Positions 53,874 through 63,160 of a DNA stretch of 64,000 nt are shown in pieces. A program made the translations under genes and the position numbers. Origin of the DNA: Fictibacillus aquaticus (GTDB lineage: Bacteria > Bacillota > Bacilli > Bacillales > Fictibacillaceae). The notes beneath the pieces are model-generated. The model was not told where the DNA came from. It searched no databases and saw only the letters and a program-made list of their open reading frames with translations. Every line of letters begins with the position of its first letter. The stretch's first letter is position 1. The stretch lies in assembly GCF_002245695.1 (NCBI RefSeq), contig NZ_NOII01000002.1:434001-498000 (forward strand). Reading direction: 5' to 3'.

Positions 53874-55028
53874 TTATTTTGAAATGACAGAAATGGAGAC
53901 GCCTCTCTGTTCTTTCTGCTGCAGCTTGTTTAGAACGGCAATGATGAGGAAGCCGCCGACAGAAAGAATACCGAAAAATAAGTACGTCGAAAAAATAGAA
54001 TACGAATCGATAAGCATTCCTCCCACAAGTGTGCAGAACCATGATCCTACACCGTTTCCGATCGCTGTGTAGAGAGCAACAGCTGTCGCTCGTGTTTCTG
54101 GAGGGGTATGGTTACGAAGGAACTCCATTGCAGCAGGGATGAAAAGACCCACACTGAAACCTTGAACGATCGTTGTCGCCATAACAACTGCAAGAGAAGG
54201 CTCAAAAAAATAGAACGTCCAACGCGCAGCTGACAATGCGGATGCGAACATCATGATGTGCACGATTCCCCACTTCTTTATCGCTCCGCCGGCAAATTTC
54301 ATGAAAGGAGCTTCACTGCCCGCTGAAAGGAGAAAAGCGATACCGACCCCTGTAAGAGTTCCGCCGATTTCCTGGATATAAAATCCGAAATAAAAATTAT
54401 TTGCAAAAATCGGACCGAACACGAGAAACACAGCAAGCAGGAAAAGAACGAATGGCGGCATCCTTACAAGCTGCTTGATACCCGCACTCAGATTGCCTTG
54501 AAGCGGCTGATTTTCACCAGGCATTTTTCTGACGAGAAAAAGCGAAAGAAACAGTGCACTGGCAAATACATAAAAAATTGAAGTTAACGCTGTAGCTTCT
54601 GACAGCTTTCCGACGATTAAAACTGAGACAGCGAACCCTATTGCCCCGTACAGTCGATAGTTGCCATACTCCCTGCCCGTCCGATGAACATAATTAAGCA
54701 GGATACTGTCAGACACAGGCACGATCGCACTTTGGAAAAAGGAAAAAACAACGAGCAGCAAGATCAGCATAGCATATTCATGAAGCAGCATAACGACCAG
54801 CCCAAAGGACGCCGTCAGCAGCAAGCTGATGCCGAGTATAAGCCTTGGCCGCTGTGTGTAATCCGTAATTACACCCCAAAGAGGCTGTGCGAAAATCATC
54901 ACGACAGGACTGATCGACAGCAAGGTGCCGATCTGCGTTCCAGAAAGTCCAGCATCTTTAAAATAAACGCCAAGCAGCGGAAAAAGGCTGCCGAACGAGA
55001 AAAAAATAAGCAAATAATACAGTTTCAT
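53874..55028 (-). CDS. MFS transporter (MFS_1-like)
   Basis: About 384 residues with 12 probable membrane helices. It resembles the NupG/LacY-like MFS_1_like branch: helix 1 SFGSLFPLLGVYF and the loop motif DYTQRPRLILG after helix 2. Substrate unknown. The ATG at 55026-55028 gives a normal N-terminus, but its GAGGA is 12 nt away; a GTG at 55053-55055 would add nine residues. It lies between ytkP and pepV. No regulator is adjacent. Confidence 0.85.
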   Translation of the reverse strand: MKLYYLLIFFSFGSLFPLLGVYFKDAGLSGTQIGTLLSISPVVMIFAQPLWGVITDYTQRPRLILGISLLLTASFGLVVMLLHEYAMLILLLVVFSFFQSAIVPVSDSILLNYVHRTGREYGNYRLYGAIGFAVSVLIVGKLSEATALTSIFYVFASALFLSLFLVRKMPGENQPLQGNLSAGIKQLVRMPPFVLFLLAVFLVFGPIFANNFYFGFYIQEIGGTLTGVGIAFLLSAGSEAPFMKFAGGAIKKWGIVHIMMFASALSAARWTFYFFEPSLAVVMATTIVQGFSVGLFIPAAMEFLRNHTPPETRATAVALYTAIGNGVGSWFCTLVGGMLIDSYSIFSTYLFFGILSVGGFLIIAVLNKLQQKEQRGVSISVISK

Positions 55029-55092
55029 ATTTAAGGACGTTCCTCTGATTTCCACGATGTTGCTGTCCCTTCTCTCTTAAGAAATGAACCGG

Positions 55093-56502
55093 TTATTTTG
55101 CCAGTTCGTAAATCGCCTGTGCGTAAATCGCTGCTGCTTGGAATAAGTCATCGACAAACATGTGCTCATCCTTCTGATGGGCTACATCTTTTCTGCCTGG
55201 GAATAGTGCACCGAACGCCACACCTGCTTTTAGCGAGCGGGCGTAAGTTCCTCCCCCAATCGCGATCAATTCTCCTTCCTTGCCTGTCTGCTCTTCGTAA
55301 ACTTTCTTCAGCGTCTGAACCAATACATGGCTTTCTTCTACATAATTGGGCGCTTTGTTTTCTTTAACAAACACGTTCCATCCATCTTCTTTCACATTGT
55401 TCTTCAGCTTCTCAATCGTCTTTTCGCCTTTATGTGTCACTGGAAACCGGATATTTAAGCCTACTTTAGCTTCTTTGTCGTGATTATATTCCATCATTCC
55501 CGGATTGACAGTAAGCTTACCGCTCGCTTCATCTTCTTCATCTATCCCAAGCTTCATCCCGTAATGATCTTCTGAAAGACCTTCTGAAACAAGCTGAATG
55601 AATACAGCTCCGCTGCCGGACACAACATATTTTGATAAGAATCGGGCAAGCTTTGTACCTGCATTGACACCTTGTTCAGGGGTGCTTCCGTGTGCAGAGA
55701 CACCTTCGAGCCGGAGCTTGACTGTACCACCTTCAGAACTGCCGTTCCCTTGCAGGTTTTCTTCCTTTAAGAAAGCGGAGAATGCTTGCAGTACACTTTC
55801 TGCATCTTCCGTCTGAATGGAAGCATCAGCTGCATCTGGCACCATATTTAAACGCCTGCCTGATGAAAATGACAGTAACAAGCTGCCGTCACTAACTTCC
55901 GCTGCTTCAGCTTGAAGCGAAAGCATCACATCAATAATTCCCTTTTCTGCATTAATAATTGGAAAGTCGGCGTCAGGGGCAAATCCCATAGACGGCATTT
56001 CTTCATGTTTGAAATAATGATCGACGCATCTCCAGTCGCTTTCTTCATCGGCTCCAATAATCAGCCTTACTCTTTTTGACAGAGGCAGCTTCAACTCCTG
56101 AATTATTTTCATCCCGTAAAAGGCAGCCATTGTAGGTCCTTTATCGTCGATCGCTCCTCGGGCAAAAATCTTTCCTTCTTTTACTTCTCCCCCGAACGGA
56201 TCAACTGACCAGCCGTCACCCTCTGGCACGACATCTATATGGCATAGAACACCGATAAGGTCATCTCCCTCCCCAATTTCAAGATGTCCCGCATAGCCAT
56301 CAAGGTTCTTCACTTTCATTCCGCTCGAACTGCCGAGGTCTAAAAGAAAATCAAGCGCTTCTTTTACTTTAGTTCCAAATGGGGCGCCTTCGACTGCGTT
56401 CTCCTCGTCTAGGATACTTTTGATCTGCAGCATCTTTTTCGTATCATGCAGCAGATCCTCTTGGCGTTTATTGACTTCATCTTTCCAATTCACGTTTTGC
56501 AT
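55093..56502 (-). CDS. pepV: Dipeptidase PepV
   Basis: 469 residues, M20 family di-zinc dipeptidase acting on Xaa-Xaa dipeptides in the cytoplasm. Metal motifs: LCHIDVVPEGDGW (about 86-98), RGAIDDKGP (about 117-125) and GADEESDW (about 152-159); a dimer/lid insert follows in the middle. AAGGAG precedes the ATG. No hairpin with a T-run is obvious downstream. The place between the MFS gene and ytzE fits the Bacillus order. Confidence 0.95.
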   Translation of the reverse strand: MQNVNWKDEVNKRQEDLLHDTKKMLQIKSILDEENAVEGAPFGTKVKEALDFLLDLGSSSGMKVKNLDGYAGHLEIGEGDDLIGVLCHIDVVPEGDGWSVDPFGGEVKEGKIFARGAIDDKGPTMAAFYGMKIIQELKLPLSKRVRLIIGADEESDWRCVDHYFKHEEMPSMGFAPDADFPIINAEKGIIDVMLSLQAEAAEVSDGSLLLSFSSGRRLNMVPDAADASIQTEDAESVLQAFSAFLKEENLQGNGSSEGGTVKLRLEGVSAHGSTPEQGVNAGTKLARFLSKYVVSGSGAVFIQLVSEGLSEDHYGMKLGIDEEDEASGKLTVNPGMMEYNHDKEAKVGLNIRFPVTHKGEKTIEKLKNNVKEDGWNVFVKENKAPNYVEESHVLVQTLKKVYEEQTGKEGELIAIGGGTYARSLKAGVAFGALFPGRKDVAHQKDEHMFVDDLFQAAAIYAQAIYELAK

Positions 56503-56608
56503 TGTTTATCTCCTTCCGTATCCGGCAAACAGTATATGTAAATTCCCTTCCTATTCTACATGAAAGTGCTTGCTGCGCAAAACCCCTATCACAACCTATA
56601 GATAAAAC

Positions 56609-56637
56609 TTGCAAAAAATTCGCCTATATTGTATAAT
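56609..56637 (+). promoter_or_regulatory. Strong sigma-A promoter with no gene directly behind it
   Basis: TTGCAA, 17-nt spacer, TATAAT. It reads into 56644 onward, a region without a usable reading frame, towards ytzE. Confidence 0.75.
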
Positions 56638-56643
56638 ACCCCT

Positions 56644-56803
56644 TAAATAGGAGGTGTGGGGATACGGGGGCTAAAGTTTCACGTACAATTGTATGCACTA
56701 AAGCTGCGTTGCCGTTTCACTCATTCCAATCAGACATCACGTTTTATATCAGACAGGCCTGCGCAGCGGAGAATTCTTTAAACGAATCTTCGCTTTTTGT
56801 GTT
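56644..56803 (+). ncRNA. Candidate small RNA or attenuated leader of ytzE
   Basis: About 160 nt bounded by the promoter at 56609-56637 and a hairpin AGCGGAGAATTC / GAATCTTCGCT (one bulge) followed by TTTTTGTGTTTTC (56765-56806). It contains an SD-like AGGAGGTG and two G-runs (GTGGGG and CGGGGG) in single-stranded context, but no ATG or TTG at ribosome-site spacing. It could be a trans-acting RNA, or a leader whose terminator is an attenuator for ytzE 105 nt further on. I know of no named RNA at this place. Confidence 0.5.
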
Positions 56804-56806
56804 TTC
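56765..56806 (+). terminator. Terminator or attenuator before ytzE
   Basis: Eleven base pairs with a single bulged A and a 7-nt loop, followed by TTTTTGTGTTTT. Confidence 0.65.
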
Positions 56807-56907
56807 AGAAAACTTAACATGTTTGTAAAATGGCTTTCATACTTATTTCACAATTGATGAGTAAGATAGTGTTAAGCATTTTAATACAATCAATAAGGAG
56901 TGGTTTT

Positions 56908-57126
56908 TTGAGTCCTTCAACTGACAGGATGCTGAATCGTGTAAAAGCAATGTATCTTTTTATTCGCAAGAATGGAACAGTCACAACACGAGAATTAGTT
57001 GAAGAATTTGGAACAACACAACGGACCATCCAGAGAGATTTAAACGTGCTCGCCTATAACAAGCTTGTCAATAGCCCTGGAAGAGGACTATGGGAAGCTA
57101 CGGCTAAGAAAGTAAAAGTTTCTTAA
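56908..57126 (+). CDS. ytzE: DeoR-type HTH protein YtzE
   Basis: 72 residues, essentially only the DeoR-family winged helix (RVKAMYLFIRKN, then TTRELVEEFGTTQRTIQRDL with the recognition helix at about 30-49). No effector domain. Start TTG behind AAGGAG. Length and position equal B. subtilis YtzE. It should bind DNA, but targets are unknown. It lies behind the gene-less promoter and hairpin described at 56.6-56.8 kb. Confidence 0.9.
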   Translation: MSPSTDRMLNRVKAMYLFIRKNGTVTTRELVEEFGTTQRTIQRDLNVLAYNKLVNSPGRGLWEATAKKVKVS

Positions 57127-57144
57127 CAAAAAAAAACCGATAAT

Positions 57145-57176
57145 AAAATCCCAGCCTGATTGGCTGGGATTTCTTT
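57145..57176. terminator. Bidirectional terminator ytzE / PRC-barrel gene
   Basis: AAATCCCAGCC/GGCTGGGATTT stem, followed by CTTTT on the plus strand. Confidence 0.85.
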
Positions 57177-57188
57177 TGGATATAATGT

Positions 57189-57803
57189 TTACTTCTCCTG
57201 CATCAAAGCTTCTGGTTCAGATTGAAGTCTCCACTCACCTCTGCTCCAGTCAGGCCGGCCTTCGAGATGAATCGTTTTCGTTCCGTCTCCCATTAACTGT
57301 TTCCAAAATCCGCCGGTAATCTCCCATCCTTCAATCTTGCCTGTTTCAGGATTTAAGTAGCCATCGGAGATTTGCCCCAATTCTCTGCCGTCCGGATGAA
57401 TTACAGTCAGTTCTTTATAGCTCTTCCAAGAAACGCAGTTATCATTTTCTGATTTTTGCCTTTCGTTGCCGTGATAAATAAGTTTGTCTTCTGTAATTCC
57501 ATCTACTTCAGGCCAAGGAATATAATACGTATCCTTATTAGAAGCAGCTGATTCTTGATGACTCATCATTCCAGGCGAAGGAACATTTGATGTATTCATG
57601 CCTGCAACCCAAGTGCTTGCTTTGTTCATGTATCCGTCATCACGCGGGTTAGTCTGATCAACCGCGATGGTCTGAACATGGTAAACAATGTAGCCGATCC
57701 TGTTATCATCTTCCCTGAAAAGCACATCATTTACTTTATGTTCTGTCTTGCCAAGGGACAATTGTTCAATCTTTTTTCCGATCAGTTCAGAAATTTTGAG
57801 CAT
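57189..57803 (-). CDS. PRC-barrel domain protein
   Basis: 204 residues with two PRC-barrel-like halves: the first at about 1-60 (ISELIGKKIEQLSLG, VNDVLFREDDNRIGYIVYH), the second at about 125-190 (SWKSYKELTVIHPDGRELG, ISDGYLNPETGKIEGWEIT). PRC-barrels serve in RNA maturation and photosystem assembly; here the role is unknown. No membrane segment. AAAGGAGG precedes the ATG. Between ytzE and the pseudouridine synthase. Confidence 0.78.
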   Translation of the reverse strand: MLKISELIGKKIEQLSLGKTEHKVNDVLFREDDNRIGYIVYHVQTIAVDQTNPRDDGYMNKASTWVAGMNTSNVPSPGMMSHQESAASNKDTYYIPWPEVDGITEDKLIYHGNERQKSENDNCVSWKSYKELTVIHPDGRELGQISDGYLNPETGKIEGWEITGGFWKQLMGDGTKTIHLEGRPDWSRGEWRLQSEPEALMQEK

Positions 57804-57841
57804 GGGATTCTGCCTCCTTTTTAAAGGTGAATACCCTTTCT

Positions 57842-58570
57842 TTAGTGCTCAGAAACACCGCTTGCTAACAAGCTCTCTAATTCTGCCTTGGTCAATTCTC
57901 TGTATTCTCCTGGTTCAAGTATCGGATCAAGATCAACTCTTCCCATCTTCATGCGTTTTAAATAGGTTACTTCTTTCCCTCTAGATAAGAACATCCTTTT
58001 AACTTGATGAAACTTTCCTTCAGAAATGGTTAAGTTAATTTTTGACCGTTCTCCAGATACTTCAAGAATCTCCAGAACAGCAGGTTTTGTCACATAGCCG
58101 TCATCCAATTCTACACCGCATGAAAAAGCCTCAGCATCTTTTCCTGTAACGGCTCCATCAATCTCCGCATAATATTTTTTCGGTACATGTTTTTTCGGAG
58201 AAAGCAAGGAATGTGAAAGCTGCCCGTCATTCGTCAAAAGAAGCAGCCCTTCAGTATCGATATCCAGCCTTCCTACAGGAAACGGCTTGAATGATTGAAA
58301 GTATTCATCTATCAGATCGATAACCGTTTCATGAAAATTATCTTCTGTGGCGGAAATGACCCCGTCTGGTTTATTCATCATCAAATAAATAAATTCACGG
58401 TAAACAATTTCCTCACCATGAACCGCTACCTTATCTTCTCCCGGAACTGCCTGTTTTTTGCCGTCTTTTACGGCGGTTCCGTTGATTGTAACGGCGCCGC
58501 TTTTTATGAGCTGCTTCACATCTTTTCTAGAACCGAACCCTGAATTAGACAGCCATTTATCAAGTCTCAT
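57842..58570 (-). CDS. rsuA: 16S rRNA pseudouridine synthase, RsuA family
   Basis: 242 residues. S4 domain at the N-terminus (MRLDKWLSNSGFGSRKDVKQ) and catalytic GRLDIDTEGLLLLTNDG (about 102-118) with the catalytic Asp. The family modifies U516 of 16S rRNA; the B. subtilis gene here is ytzG. GAGGTG precedes the ATG. Divergent from the DUF6884 gene. Confidence 0.92.
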   Translation of the reverse strand: MRLDKWLSNSGFGSRKDVKQLIKSGAVTINGTAVKDGKKQAVPGEDKVAVHGEEIVYREFIYLMMNKPDGVISATEDNFHETVIDLIDEYFQSFKPFPVGRLDIDTEGLLLLTNDGQLSHSLLSPKKHVPKKYYAEIDGAVTGKDAEAFSCGVELDDGYVTKPAVLEILEVSGERSKINLTISEGKFHQVKRMFLSRGKEVTYLKRMKMGRVDLDPILEPGEYRELTKAELESLLASGVSEH

Positions 58571-58670
58571 CTCTTACACCTCTTGAATGTATATATTTAC
58601 CTATATTTTTTCTAAATATTTGATTTATCTATATATAAACGGGTATTTTAGTACTATAGGAGGAATCGCA

Positions 58671-59108
58671 ATGAAGAAAAAAATCGGCCTGCTGGCAACT
58701 GCACGAAAAAAATTGCCGCACCCGGCTGAAGCGAAGGACCTATACATAAGCCCGCTTTTTCAGAAATCCCTGAGCTATGCCGAGGAAAGTTATGATGATT
58801 ATTTTTTTTACAGCGCCAAGCATGGGCTGCTGTCAAAAAAACAGTTTATCGAACCTTACAACGTAACAATTAAAGCTTTTACTCCAAACGAAAAAAGGGC
58901 ATGGGCCGCAAAAGTCATTAAGAAGCTTCAAGAATTTGCTCCTCCCCGAACATCAGAGATTCATCTTCATGGAGGCTGGGTGTACCGTGAGTTTCTTGAG
59001 CCTGAGCTCAAAGAAGCAGGCTACACTTATGAAGTGCCTTTAGAAGGTTACAGTATAGGAAAACAGCTTAAATGGTATGATGAACAGCATTCAGCAAAGA
59101 AAAAGTGA
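58671..59108 (+). CDS. DUF6884 protein
   Basis: 145 residues, a small alpha/beta protein resembling DUF6884 (KIGLLATARKKLPHPAEAKD start, DYFFYSAKHGLLS near 43-55, HLHGGWVYREFLEPEL near 103-118). The family is often seen in phage and defence settings and resembles a purine-nucleoside or peroxide-stress type fold; no function can be given here. ATG 58671-58673 follows AGGAGG; the longer in-frame start is rejected. It interrupts the Bacillus order between rsuA and murJ. Confidence 0.72.
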   Translation: MKKKIGLLATARKKLPHPAEAKDLYISPLFQKSLSYAEESYDDYFFYSAKHGLLSKKQFIEPYNVTIKAFTPNEKRAWAAKVIKKLQEFAPPRTSEIHLHGGWVYREFLEPELKEAGYTYEVPLEGYSIGKQLKWYDEQHSAKKK

Positions 59109-59140
59109 GAAGGCCGGAATCCCGGCCTTCTTGTTTTTTG
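59107..59140 (+). terminator. Terminator of the DUF6884 gene
   Basis: GAAGGCCGG/CCGGCCTTC stem followed by TTGTTTTTTG. Confidence 0.88.
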
Positions 59141-59146
59141 CCAGCA

Positions 59147-60787
59147 TTACGAGTGCTGCTTTTCTTTTCGTCTTTTCCTGCTTAAAAAAGAAATTTTGTC
59201 ACCAAGAATGATAGTCAGAAGACCCGATCGATAGCTTAGGTACAAGTAAACGGCCCCTCCAACAAGAATTCCAGCGGCAAGTGTGATGATTGTCTCAAAA
59301 CGGCTGTAATCTGCTCCATACATTGACTCGAGTCCGAATTTTACAAGATACGCGGAAGCAGCCATTAAAGCTGCGAAAATCGACATGAGGACCGATCGTC
59401 TAAATACCCACTTGTATGAAAACTCTCCATACTTTTTTATAATGTAAAGATTAAACACAAACGATACACCGAAGCCTATATTTGTTGCGATAATAGAGCC
59501 TATCCCCTCGAAAAGACCGAGCAGCGGTGCGTTAAGAAGAACCTTTATTCCAAAGCCGAGCATCAAGCTGACAAACGCAAATTTTTGTTTGTTCAGTCCT
59601 TGCATGATCGCTGCAGTGACAGAGAAAAGAGCAAACAGGATAGCCGTAGGCGCGTACCATTCCAGGAAATGTCCGCCGAATTCCATTCCTTTAGTGCCAA
59701 ACAGAGCGCCATAAGAAGGCACGCCCAGTACGGAAAGACCAATCGCTGCAGGAACCGTCAAAAACAGCACCATCTGAAACGTCTGTGTGATCTGCTTGTT
59801 CAGTGCGTCTTTGTTTTTTTGTACATATGACTGCGTGATGATTGGAATCAGTGTCAATGCCAGCGCAGTTGCAAGGGACACAGGAATCATGACAAGCTTA
59901 TGGACGATCTGGGTAATAATCGCGAATACTGATTCGGCTTTAGGCTGTGTATATCCTGCTTTTTCTATTAAAACATTGACGATTGTAAATTGGTCCACCA
60001 TCTGATAGAGCGGGATTGCAAGCCCTACAGCGACAAAAGGAATCGCGTATGCGACCGTCTCCTTATACATGGCTGCAAGAGAAACGTTTGACTTCGTTTT
60101 GTTCTCGGCATACATCTTCTTCAAATGAGGGCTTCTTTTTTTCCAATACCATAGCAGTACGATTAGCCCGCCGATAGCCCCGAGTGTGGCTGCAAACGTG
60201 GCAAGCCCAACTGCCTGAGTAATTGTGCCGTGAAGTACGTTCATGATGACCCAAGCACCGATCAGGATAAAAATAATTCGGACGATTTGTTCCACGACCT
60301 GTGAAACAGCAGTTGGCCCCATCGATTGAAACCCTTGAAAATAGCCCCTGATCAGACTCATGGATGGTACGATAATGAGAGCCGTGCTGACCATCCTTAT
60401 GACAAAGATGATGTCTTGCAGCGAGTTACCGTTCTCACCGTGCTTTACGATAATCTTTTCAGCGAGAAACGGGGCACTGCTGTATAGAAGCAAGAAGGCG
60501 GCTGTTCCAGTAATCGTCATGATCAGCAAGCCGGATTTTAACAGCCTTCTCCCTGTTTCATAATCTCCGAGAGCATTATACTTGGACACAAATTTTGAAA
60601 CAGCAAGCGGAATGCCCATTGTCGAGATGCTCAGCAATATGGTATACGGGTTATATGCATATCCATAAAGAGCAATCCCCCGCTCATGAACAAGCGCTGT
60701 AAACGGGATAATATAAATCAGGCCGATAAACTTTGAAAAAAAAGTTGCGGCGGTTAAAATCAATGTTCCTCTCAATAAACGAGACAT
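59147..60787 (-). CDS. murJ: Lipid II flippase MurJ (YtgP)
   Basis: 546 residues, 14 probable membrane helices, MOP superfamily (polysaccharide transporter/SpoVB-like). B. subtilis YtgP is its MurJ, moving lipid II across the membrane for wall synthesis. N-terminal TAATFFSKFIGLIYIIP is characteristic, and charged residues lie inside the helices (for example the Asp/Arg-containing helix 2 region). TAGGAG precedes the ATG. It ends with a Lys/Arg-rich tail. Confidence 0.9.
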   Translation of the reverse strand: MSRLLRGTLILTAATFFSKFIGLIYIIPFTALVHERGIALYGYAYNPYTILLSISTMGIPLAVSKFVSKYNALGDYETGRRLLKSGLLIMTITGTAAFLLLYSSAPFLAEKIIVKHGENGNSLQDIIFVIRMVSTALIIVPSMSLIRGYFQGFQSMGPTAVSQVVEQIVRIIFILIGAWVIMNVLHGTITQAVGLATFAATLGAIGGLIVLLWYWKKRSPHLKKMYAENKTKSNVSLAAMYKETVAYAIPFVAVGLAIPLYQMVDQFTIVNVLIEKAGYTQPKAESVFAIITQIVHKLVMIPVSLATALALTLIPIITQSYVQKNKDALNKQITQTFQMVLFLTVPAAIGLSVLGVPSYGALFGTKGMEFGGHFLEWYAPTAILFALFSVTAAIMQGLNKQKFAFVSLMLGFGIKVLLNAPLLGLFEGIGSIIATNIGFGVSFVFNLYIIKKYGEFSYKWVFRRSVLMSIFAALMAASAYLVKFGLESMYGADYSRFETIITLAAGILVGGAVYLYLSYRSGLLTIILGDKISFLSRKRRKEKQHS

Positions 60788-60967
60788 TCTTTCATCTCCT
60801 ACTTCACTTCGTTAAACAATATTAGTATTGTATCACAATCATCCGTAAGCAAACCTGTTTTTTCACCGCTGTGGAGTATGGTGGTTATTTGTTTAAGGTT
60901 CACGACATTTTCTTGAATTTGTGCTATCTTTGTATTGCTTATCATAGATGAAAGTTGGGATTAAATC

Positions 60968-62236
60968 ATGAATTATGATTGTATCATCATCGGCGGCGGG
61001 CCTTCTGGACTGATGGCAAGCGTTGCTGCTGCTTCAGCCGGTGCGAATGTGCTGCTGCTCGATAAAGGAGATCAGCTCGGACGCAAGCTCGCCATTTCGG
61101 GAGGCGGCCGCTGCAACGTGACAAACCGGCTGCCTGTTGATGAAATTATTAAGCATATTCCCGGGAACGGTAGATTTCTATACAGTGCATTTTCTATTTT
61201 TAACAATGAAAATATTATCTCGTTCTTCGAAGAGCTTGGAATCAAGCTGAAAGAGGAAGACAACGGCAGAATGTTCCCTGTCAGCAATAAGGCAAAGGAT
61301 GTTGTCAATGCTCTGCTTGGCAAGATTAAGTCACTTGGCATCACGATCCGGACGAACGCCCCGGTCAAAACCGTTCATTATAAAGATGGTTCAGTTGAAA
61401 GTGTCGAGCTGCGAAGCGGTGATATCTTAAAGACCAAGTCGGTCGTAATCGCGTCTGGAGGAAAGTCAGTTCCCCATACCGGTTCGACAGGAGACGGCTA
61501 TGCATGGGCGGAAAAAGCAGGACATACTATCACCGAGCTTTATCCGACAGAAGTCCCTATCGTGTCTCATGAAGATTTTATTAAATCGAAGGAAATGCAG
61601 GGCCTGGCGCTTCGGGACATTGAGCTTTCTGTCTGGAACCCTAAAGGAAAGCTCATAAAAGCGCACAAAGGCGACATGCTGTTCACCCACTTCGGCATAT
61701 CAGGACCGGCAGTGCTGCGGTGCAGCCAATATGTTGTAAAGGCACTTAAAAAGTTCAGCACCGGGACAATTGAAATGCGCATAGACAGCCACCCGGAATG
61801 GAACGAAGAAAAGCTTTTTCAGCACGTTTCTTCCATGCTCGCTGAAGAGCCAAAAAAAGCCGTTAAGAATATATTAAAAAATTTATTGCCCGAACGGTAT
61901 TTGCTGTTCTTGCTACAGCGGGCAGAACTCGATCCATCAACTGCTGTAGACCAGCTTTCCAAAAACACGATACGAAATTTTGTACAGCTTTTAAAGTCCT
62001 TTTCATTCTCTGTACACGGCACATTGTCGATCGAAAAGGCATTCGTTACAGGAGGCGGCATTTCCATCAAAGAAGTGGATCCAAAGTCTATGGCGTCAAA
62101 AATGATGCAAGGACTTTATTTTTGCGGTGAAGTACTCGATTTGCACGGCTATACAGGCGGGTACAACATTACCGTCGCATTTGTAACAGGTCATCTGGCC
62201 GGCACAAACGCTGCCCATCACGCCAGCTATCAGTAA
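60968..62236 (+). CDS. ytfP: HI0933-like flavoprotein YtfP
   Basis: 422 residues, FAD-binding, related to BaiN/HI0933. Dinucleotide fold [17 protein letters not shown] (about 6-22), [12 protein letters not shown] (about 42-53), [11 protein letters not shown] (about 358-368) and the C-terminal [15 protein letters not shown] (about 384-398). Possibly a thiol-linked or ring-reducing oxidoreductase; substrate unknown. Divergent from murJ, ribosome site weak. Place as in B. subtilis. Confidence 0.92.
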   Translation: MNYDCIIIGGGPSGLMASVAAASAGANVLLLDKGDQLGRKLAISGGGRCNVTNRLPVDEIIKHIPGNGRFLYSAFSIFNNENIISFFEELGIKLKEEDNGRMFPVSNKAKDVVNALLGKIKSLGITIRTNAPVKTVHYKDGSVESVELRSGDILKTKSVVIASGGKSVPHTGSTGDGYAWAEKAGHTITELYPTEVPIVSHEDFIKSKEMQGLALRDIELSVWNPKGKLIKAHKGDMLFTHFGISGPAVLRCSQYVVKALKKFSTGTIEMRIDSHPEWNEEKLFQHVSSMLAEEPKKAVKNILKNLLPERYLLFLLQRAELDPSTAVDQLSKNTIRNFVQLLKSFSFSVHGTLSIEKAFVTGGGISIKEVDPKSMASKMMQGLYFCGEVLDLHGYTGGYNITVAFVTGHLAGTNAAHHASYQ

Positions 62237-62277
62237 GAAAAAGAAGGACCGTCTAAGATGAGAGCGGTCCTTCTTTA
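62237..62277. terminator. Bidirectional terminator ytfP / cse60
   Basis: AAGAAGGACCG/CGGTCCTTCTT stem with a 13-nt loop, T-run best on the minus strand. Confidence 0.8.
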
Positions 62278-62466
62278 CGTCTTGCGATATATGATCATGG
62301 CTGAGTATGAAAATATGGCGTCTTCCTCTTCCTCCCCATTGTCACTTATCGCGACTTGATATTGGATTTCTTTAATACTTCCTTCTGGCAAAGCAGCGAG
62401 AAATTCGTTCATTTCGGTCTCGAGATCTTCTTCATGCTCTTCGTCAAACAGCTTTACCTGCAGCAT
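62275..62466 (-). CDS. cse60: Sporulation protein Cse60
   Basis: 63 residues, acidic. It begins MLQVKLFDEEHEEDLE and ends FSYSAMIIYRKT, the pattern of Cse60 (YteV), a sigma-E-controlled mother-cell protein of unknown mechanism. The ATG is preceded by GGAGGCG. I could not place a sigma-E promoter. The region 62467-62669 holds nothing else that I see. Confidence 0.88.
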   Translation of the reverse strand: MLQVKLFDEEHEEDLETEMNEFLAALPEGSIKEIQYQVAISDNGEEEEDAIFSYSAMIIYRKT

Positions 62467-62669
62467 CTATTCGCCTCCATATGAATGGTTTTCATATACA
62501 TTCGGAAACGCGCTGCCATTTCCTTTTGCGGTTTAGCACATCTTCTGTCTGGTTTGCACTTGTTTTGTCGTCATGCTATACGGTTTTCTTATCAGTAAAA
62601 TCTGTTTATGCTTCATGATAGTTTCAATTTTAAAAAGTTTGTATACGCAAACTTAACTTTGTTGCTATA

Positions 62670-63018
62670 AGAACTCAGAGAAGCGGTTGATCTCCGTTTC
62701 AGGCGCACGCTTTCCGCGGGGCGTGGCGAAAAGCACGGGTTGGCTCGTTAAGCCCCGACAAGCAAAAGGGAAAGGGGCCGGTAAGTCGGTCTTTGACTTA
62801 TTGGACACTTGCCCTTTTGACCTCGAGGGGCTAGCCGTTTTCTGCTGGACAAGTGAGCCCCTTTGCCGCTGCGCGCCCTAAAGGGTCTCACCTGTCCCAC
62901 TCGTCCCGCTGGATAAGGAAGGCTGCGCAGCAAGACATCGCACGAAGAAAATGCGATTTTCATTTTCGAGGAGACGGCACCTTACACTCCGATCAACTTT
63001 ATCAATGATGGATTCAAG
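62670..63018 (+). repeat. Modular palindromic repeat, copy G (full length: ends + M1 + M2 + M3)
   Basis: The longest copy, 349 bp. Left end about 62670-62723; M1 62724-62852; M2 62853-62913 (stem GTGAGCCCCTTTG with TAAAGGGTCTCAC); M3 62914-62974 (TCGCA/TGCGA and GAAAAT/ATTTTC stems); right end 62975-63018. All other copies can be derived from it by loss of whole modules. It lies between cse60 and the EAL gene, past the latter's terminator; 63019-63160 shows nothing else. Confidence 0.92.
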
Positions 63019-63160
63019 ATGATTAAGCAAACATATTAAAAAAAATCATCCACGAAGAGCGGAAACTTGTCCTTATCGTTTATGTGTTGAATTTTACAAA
63101 GGCGACTCCGCTGACCTATTAACAAAACAAACCGTTCAAATGGAACAATCTTTAAAAATT

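Noticed and set aside
56653-56779. GTG frame of about 41 codons behind AGGAGG at 56.65 kb
   Set aside because: The GTG lies only 1 nt after the AGGAGG, the peptide is Arg-rich without pattern, and the frame runs into the terminator stem.
62467-62560. Sigma-E promoter for cse60
   Set aside because: CATATGGA-like sequence overlaps the ribosome site and no ATA-type -35 is at correct spacing.
62748-62963. 71-codon open frame inside repeat G, with similar frames in copies B and F
   Set aside because: The frame comes from the repeat itself, is not kept in all copies, has no ribosome site and codes for a low-quality Arg/Ser-rich peptide. Structure, not coding, explains the conservation.
9866-63018. 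CRISPR array or integron
   Set aside because: The repeats are dispersed over 53 kb, in both directions, with no regular spacers and no cas or integrase genes.
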